Positions 59,066-64,000 of a stretch of 64,000 bases of DNA are shown piece after piece (position 1 is the stretch's first letter; each line of letters starts with the position of its first letter). The stretch is from Watersipora subatra. Its lineage: Eukaryota > Bryozoa > Gymnolaemata > Cheilostomatida > Watersiporidae. Position numbers and translations under genes: made by a program. The stretch spans positions 8,246,001-8,310,000 of the forward strand of contig NC_088708.1 of the NCBI RefSeq assembly GCF_963576615.1, given 5' to 3'. The notes beneath the pieces are model-generated. The model had not been told where the DNA came from. It was given only the letters and a program-made list of their open reading frames with translations, and did no database searches.

Positions 59066-60949
59066 AAGTGACAGAGCTCAACTGCCAGTGGATATTTGTG
59101 AAGAGCAAAGCTATCAAAATGTCAACTCATAATCAATAGAACTAATTGAGCCAGTTCTTCCCTTCTTCAGAGCTTCCTTGTAAAGCCGAGCTGAGGAGAC
59201 GAGATGATGTCTGTGACTATATGCAAATAGTCTTCCAGTTTCAGTAATGATTCACATTGATTAAAATGCCTAAGGCGCCAAGTATGTATACTGTTGAACA
59301 GTTATCGTACCCTATACCAGATATATAAATACATACCTTGTCTTTGGCCTTCTCTACTAGCTGAGACGTAACTTCGATGTGAGAGCTGATTTAAAGAAAA
59401 ATCAGACTTTTCCACGAATAGCTAAACTCAGAATTGTCCGTTCTAACTAGCATATCATACATCTCATTTACAGTGGGTGATTTAGGATAGACGTTTGAAA
59501 CAATAGAGTAGCTTTTTCTGTTTATGCTGCCAACAAACACTAAGAAGCAATTTCATGTTTAGGCAAAGTTCCTATGACAACTAGAAAGTAGGTTGCTAGT
59601 AAACCTATAGAATTATCCTTTTCACTGAAGATATGATACATCTGAAACTTGACCTCTGGTGGTTAAACATGCTTGTTCTTCAGAATTCATTATGAACACT
59701 CTCATGTAACTGTAGTTAGAAACTCCATTGATTTCGACCATCTGGCAATGACACTAACAAGTTGAAAGATTCGTTAATATACAAGTACCCTGTTTATCAG
59801 CTGCTAAGCAGTGTCATATTGTATGTATTATATATATGTACTGTATGTATTTGCATAGATGAGCGAAAGACACAACGTGCTATGCCTAAATACACAAAAC
59901 TGACAACGCTGTGAGATACAGCTGAGAACAAGTACTGGTAGAGACAACATGTAGCTCTGGCAATTGAGATGCAGAGAGGAGTAAAGAATGATACTGTGTG
60001 ATAGAGAACAGACATTTAGGACAGACAATGAACAAACATTCAGGCATTTTACGAGCATTAAATGTTGGGAACTAAATAAAATATCCTCCATCATTCTCAC
60101 CTTGGATATGGAAAATAAGACTAAGGAATTAGCAATACAGCGAGGATACAGCTAGAATTAACAAGAAATTGAAGGCGCTTCAAAAGTTCATTTGCTTCGT
60201 GTAGTTTGCATGTCTTTGTTGTGGTAAACATCGATGATAGAAACCAATTCAAATGATTCATTTGCTAGTTTATATAAAGAGTGGAGTTTATAGTCGCTAC
60301 CTGCTACTACCAGATTTCTGCACGAACCCTTTAAAATCATCCAGAAATTGATCTTGGAATCCGTGTCTGCTATACAAACCCTTCTCAGGTCGAATCATTA
60401 CAAGAGCACAATCTCTTTGTATATCACCTGTTATATTAAGAAGTTGTGTATACGTTCTTTGCAATTGCTGATGCTAAGCTACAAATGCATGTAACCAACT
60501 AAAGCCAACTGTTTCCCACTCAATAGTTTAGCAACAAATTGGAACAAGACAAAATCATTGTCAATTGAACAATATGAGTGAAAATCAATAAAAGTTTTCC
60601 TACATTCTAGTTTATAATTATTACTAATTTACAAAGAGTGTGCTGTTCTACAGTGATATTGTAGAGCATACATTTGACTTTGCTATGAATATGGAGAAAC
60701 CTTTTGACAGTTAAGAGATAAGTGGTCTAACAACCAAATTACTTGACTCCATATTGATGACTAATTGAAGCTTATGTCAATCAGTATTTGTATTCAGGAT
60801 GCACAAAAATGCAGAGTTCAATTCATTACATTATATATGCTATAACTAGAAATCAGAAAAATTGTTAATGATTGGAAACAGTTCACAAAGCACTTTTACA
60901 GCATAAGTAGCGCAGTATCTACTACAGGAAGTCTACTAATGGACGGATG
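59066..60949. other. gene B 3' flank, no recognised feature
   Basis: No exon or repeat. Open frames at 59797-60100 are Cys/Ser/Leu-rich and lack context. No clear AATAAA for gene B was found just past its stop. Confidence 0.4.
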
Positions 60950-61111
60950 TCAAGGAGGTGCTAAATCAGGTGTAGTCAGTCCAATGTTTTGGCTGACTAA
61001 CATTTCCGGGCTGTTTGAGGAAGTAAGATTACGGCCATCAAGAGTTCTTGCCTGGTCAGCCAGGGGAGAGGCATAGAGGATCTGCCCTCCCATATCGGAA
61101 CTTGTACTAGC
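60950..61111 (-). CDS. gene B terminal exon, Ser/Thr-rich
   Basis: The minus-strand acceptor is TTTATTGAATAG, adjoining 61111. The exon is 53 codons and TGA at 60952-60950, phase 0. It starts ASTSSDMGGQILYASPLA and ends MLVSQNIGLTTPDLAPP. The composition (S, T, P, small hydrophobics) resembles activation or scaffold tails of transcription regulators, but there is no diagnostic motif. It joins the exon at 61741 in phase. Confidence 0.65.
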   Translation of the reverse strand, partial: ASTSSDMGGQILYASPLADQARTLDGRNLTSSNSPEMLVSQNIGLTTPDLAPP

Positions 61112-61740
61112 CTATTCAATAAAGCATAGTAATATAACTGGGCTGACAATGCATGACTACACACAAGTACCGTATGCGGATGGGCAACAGAGGGTAATGT
61201 TGAGTAATATCATAAAAACAAAAAAATTTTTGCAAAAATGTACAATACATAGGCGTGGATAGTGTGCAGCTAAATTTTCAGTGAAAAACTGTTCATTTGA
61301 AAAAAAATTAACATATTTTGTTATTTTTTCTCAGTGGCAGATACCTGTAGACATCAAAGTCTACCCTGTAGAAAGCAGTCTCTGCCACAGGTAATTGAGA
61401 GACTGAAGAGGTTTTTCTGCATTCAATATTTAATTGTGAAAAACAAGTTTTTAAAATAGTTTTCGAAATACATACAACAGCCACTAAATGCGAATCCTTA
61501 TATCAAACTGTTTATGGATTTGGGTTACCAGTGATGTTTGAAGCCTTAATATAAACAATACTATGATCAAGGTACAATTGATACTTATTAATACAGTTTG
61601 ATAGAACAAAGTGACAGAACTGTGTAGTTTAGCACGTATTCTAGTAGATAAGACATATCCATAACTAGGACTGATTTTTTTTGTTAAAAAAGTTGGACCT
61701 ATCTGGGAGTATATACGGCACTAACTTGTGCAATTCTCAC

Positions 61741-61893
61741 CTGATTTGGCATTACTTTGTAACAAGATGAGTCAGTCACAATTACAACGTTCTCTGGAGA
61801 GATGTGGGTGAAATGCAACTGCTGATCATCCGCCTTTCTATTAGGAGAGGACAACAACTGCTGAGTGGGCACCATGACCCTTGAGCCAGAGAA
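61741..61893 (-). CDS. gene B penultimate exon
   Basis: The acceptor is TGTTTTGGTTTCAG on the minus strand and the donor is CAG|GTGAGA after 61741. It is 51 codons, phase 0 at both ends: FSGSRVMVPTQQLLSSPN, then a part containing HFTHISPENVVIVTDSS. Both splice sites are near consensus. Q/S/V-rich without a recognised fold. Confidence 0.75.
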
Positions 61894-62129
61894 CTGAAAC
61901 CAAAACACAGTAACGAAGCAGATGCATACATCTGCAATAACTCAGCAAGTCTGTCAACCGCTGTCAGTAAGATGACACAATGGACAAACTATAAGAGCTG
62001 TGAAGGAGTGTGATGAAAGTACAGATGGGAGGTTGAAGGTCAGTGTAAGCTGTCGCTATGGAAAGAATAGACTGACGAACTGGTGATCATCTATTACTTA
62101 CAACGACAGCGTATTGAGAAATAAAGTAC

Positions 62130-62195
62130 ATATTTGAAAGTACATATATTATATATATATTGTATATAATATAAATATATATTATATATATTTGT
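62130..62195. repeat. AT-rich microsatellite
   Basis: Repeated TATATATAATATAAATATAT-type sequence in a gene B intron. Confidence 0.8.
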
Positions 62196-62293
62196 AGATA
62201 CTTGCAAGCAACAGCAGGCATACTAGATACAATCTGCGATGAGGACTTTGACAGACTTGAACACACAGAGTAAATAAGCGAAGTGAGGATTAC

Positions 62294-62361
62294 CTGCTTA
62301 TTCTGAGGGGCAACCATCCCAACTACCTCTGCAGAGAGAACTCCTTCCTTCCCCTGCTCCA
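62294..62361 (-). CDS. gene B internal exon
   Basis: The donor is CAG|GTAATC after 62294. Two in-phase acceptors are possible, ATCTTACAG adjoining 62361 and TTCTCTCTGCAG about 28 bases further in. The frame reads VEQGKEGVLSAEVVGMVA then PQNKQ and passes in phase 0 to the exon at 61893. The gene continues upstream beyond the minisatellites, outside the window. Confidence 0.65.
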
Positions 62362-62439
62362 CTGTAAGATTTCAGAAGCCTCCGTTAGATATATTGGTAC
62401 ATGTAGTATTTGAACAGTATATAATGATGTACAACATGC

Positions 62440-62725
62440 ATGTACATGATGCATAGATATAAAGTACAAACACAGTACATAGATATACGGTATATACACA
62501 ATGTATAAGTATAAAGTACAAACACAGTACATAAATATACGGTATATACACAATGTATAGATATAAAGTACAAACACAGTACATAAATATACAGTGCATA
62601 CACAATGCATAGATATAAAGTGCAAACACAGTACATAGATATAAAGTACAAACACAGTACATATACATGTAGATATACGGTACATACACAACACATAGAG
62701 AAGCAGTACAGACACAAATCCTAGA
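62440..62725. repeat. 26-bp (52-bp dimer) minisatellite
   Basis: The 52-bp higher-order unit contains CGGTATATACACAATGTATA and ATAAAGTACAAACACAGTAC, each half about 26 bp. Degenerates to the right. Several 90- to 200-codon Cys/Tyr-rich minus-strand frames over it are the array translated. Confidence 0.88.
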
Positions 62726-63079
62726 GAAACAGTACAAGCACCATACATAGAGATAATATACATATATGGTATGTGTACAGTGTACAAAAATATAGTACAT
62801 GCATGTACAATGCATACAGATCAATAGACATACAGACTGCATATAGTTATTAGCATTTTTACATAAGATATAAATTAATATATAAAATATATGAATAATA
62901 TATAAATTCCCAACTGACTCATTAGATTTGTAAAAATTTAAACCTTTTCCATAATGCAGGAAATATTTATGCAAGCATGGCTAACTTTAAATACAGCGCA
63001 ATGCTGAAAGACAATAGGTCACTCTAAGTATAAAACTATAGAACCAAATGCTTAGGAACATGCAACAAAGCATCTACAA

Positions 63080-64000
63080 GAGTGTACATAATAAAGTGTA
63101 TACAACAGAGTGTATACAATAGAGTGTATATGAAAAGAGTGCATACAAAGAGTGTGTATACCAAGAGAACATATATAAAAGCGTATATACAAAGAGAGTA
63201 TACATAAGGTCTATACATTAAAGTGTATAGAACAGAGTTTATATAATAAGTGTATACAGAAAGACTGTATACACCAAAGTGTATACAAAGAGAGTATATA
63301 CAACAGAGTGTATACAAAGAGAGTGTATACAACAGAGTGTATACAAAGAGAGTGTATGCAACAAAGTGTATACAAAGAGAGTATATACAACAGAGTGTAT
63401 ACAAAGAGAGTATATACAACAGAGTGTATACAAAGAGAGTATATACAACAGAGTGTATACAAAGAGAGTATATACAGCAGAGTGTATACAAAGAGAGTAT
63501 ATACAACAGAGTGTATACAAAGAGAGTGTATACAACAGAGTGTATACAAAGAGAGTGTATACAACAGAGTGTATACAAAGAGAGTATAGACAACAGAGTG
63601 TATACAAAGAGAGTATATACAACAGAGTGTATACAAAGAGAGTGTATACAACAGAGTGTATACAAAGAGAGTATATACAACAGAGTGCATAAAAAGAGAG
63701 TGTATACAACAAAGTGTATACAAAGAGAGTATATACAACAGAGTGTATACAAAGAGAGTATATACAACAGAGTGTATACAAAGAGAGTATATACAACAGA
63801 GTGTATACAAAGAAAGTGTATACAACAGAGTGAATACAAAGAGAGTGTATACAACAAAGTGTATACAAAGAGAGTATATACAACAAAGTGTATACAAAGA
63901 GAGTATATACAACAGAGTGTATACAAAGAGAGTATATACAACAGAGTGTATACAAAGAGAGTATATACAACAGAGTGTATACAAAGAGAGTATATACAAC
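63080..64000. repeat. 29-bp minisatellite running off the window
   Basis: From about 63280 a regular 29-bp unit, ACAGAGTGTATACAAAGAGA plus GTATATACA, repeats about 25 times to the last base. 63080-63280 holds degenerate units. Because 29 is not a multiple of 3, each minus-strand frame reads a 29-residue YTLFVYTLLYILSLY-type repeat, which explains the 243- to 301-codon frames. They are not genes. Confidence 0.95.

Noticed and set aside
62323-62974. Cys/Tyr-rich frames of 110 to 200 codons on the minus strand
   Set aside because: They follow the 26/52-bp array and have no start, splice or domain support.
63036-63999. Four large open frames (243 to 301 codons) on the minus strand and 93 to 137 codons on the plus strand
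   Set aside because: They are the 29-bp minisatellite read in every frame. The peptides have an exact 29-residue period.

Overview
This is a window of an animal nuclear genome, not a prokaryotic or viral one. Evidence is spliced genes with GT-AG introns, a metazoan voltage-gated K+ channel, an Id-type HLH repressor, a high AT content, many minisatellites and many small terminal-inverted-repeat (TIR) DNA transposons. An invertebrate, perhaps a spiralian, fits best, but the sequence does not fix the phylum.

Four gene models are supported by splice sites that agree in phase. (1) Gene A, plus strand, about 590-22465, open at the 5' side of the window: at least twelve exons, of which those from 590 to 13461 chain in phase without a break. 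It encodes a helical, HEAT/ARM-like region followed by a long Ser/Arg/Pro-rich tail. I do not recognise the family. One small exon between 13462 and 15492 is missing from the model. (2) An Id/extramacrochaetae-type HLH gene, minus strand, 27380-26937, two exons, with a TATA box, a poly(A) signal and an upstream cluster of candidate BMP/cAMP-type sites. (3) A Shab/Kv2 potassium channel, minus strand, 50.7-41.28 kb, four exons ending in a very short C-terminal tail. (4) Gene B, minus strand, last three exons 62361-60950, a Ser/Thr/Gln-rich C-terminus of an unrecognised protein whose start lies beyond the window.

Mobile elements fill the introns and gaps. There are five or more TIR elements of 0.6-1 kb whose ends share a TACNGTRA-like start (gene A introns), a 596-bp TIR element that landed inside a minisatellite, a non-autonomous hAT element with a perfect 8-bp target duplication (36108-36764), a rearranged mariner relic (37319-40628) containing a frame-broken P-element-like transposase fragment, and a long-arm foldback element 125 bp upstream of Kv2 exon 2. 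Minisatellites are abundant, and six arrays have units of 26-29 bp. One of them (63080-64000) runs off the right edge.

The most interesting points are the short-tailed Kv2 channel, the unplaced gene A, intronic inverted element pairs that could pair across gene A exons, the split minisatellite, the nested mariner/P relic, and a few short coding-like ORFs (28339-28497, 58892-59065, hydrophobic segments at 57259-58727) that may be undescribed small genes.
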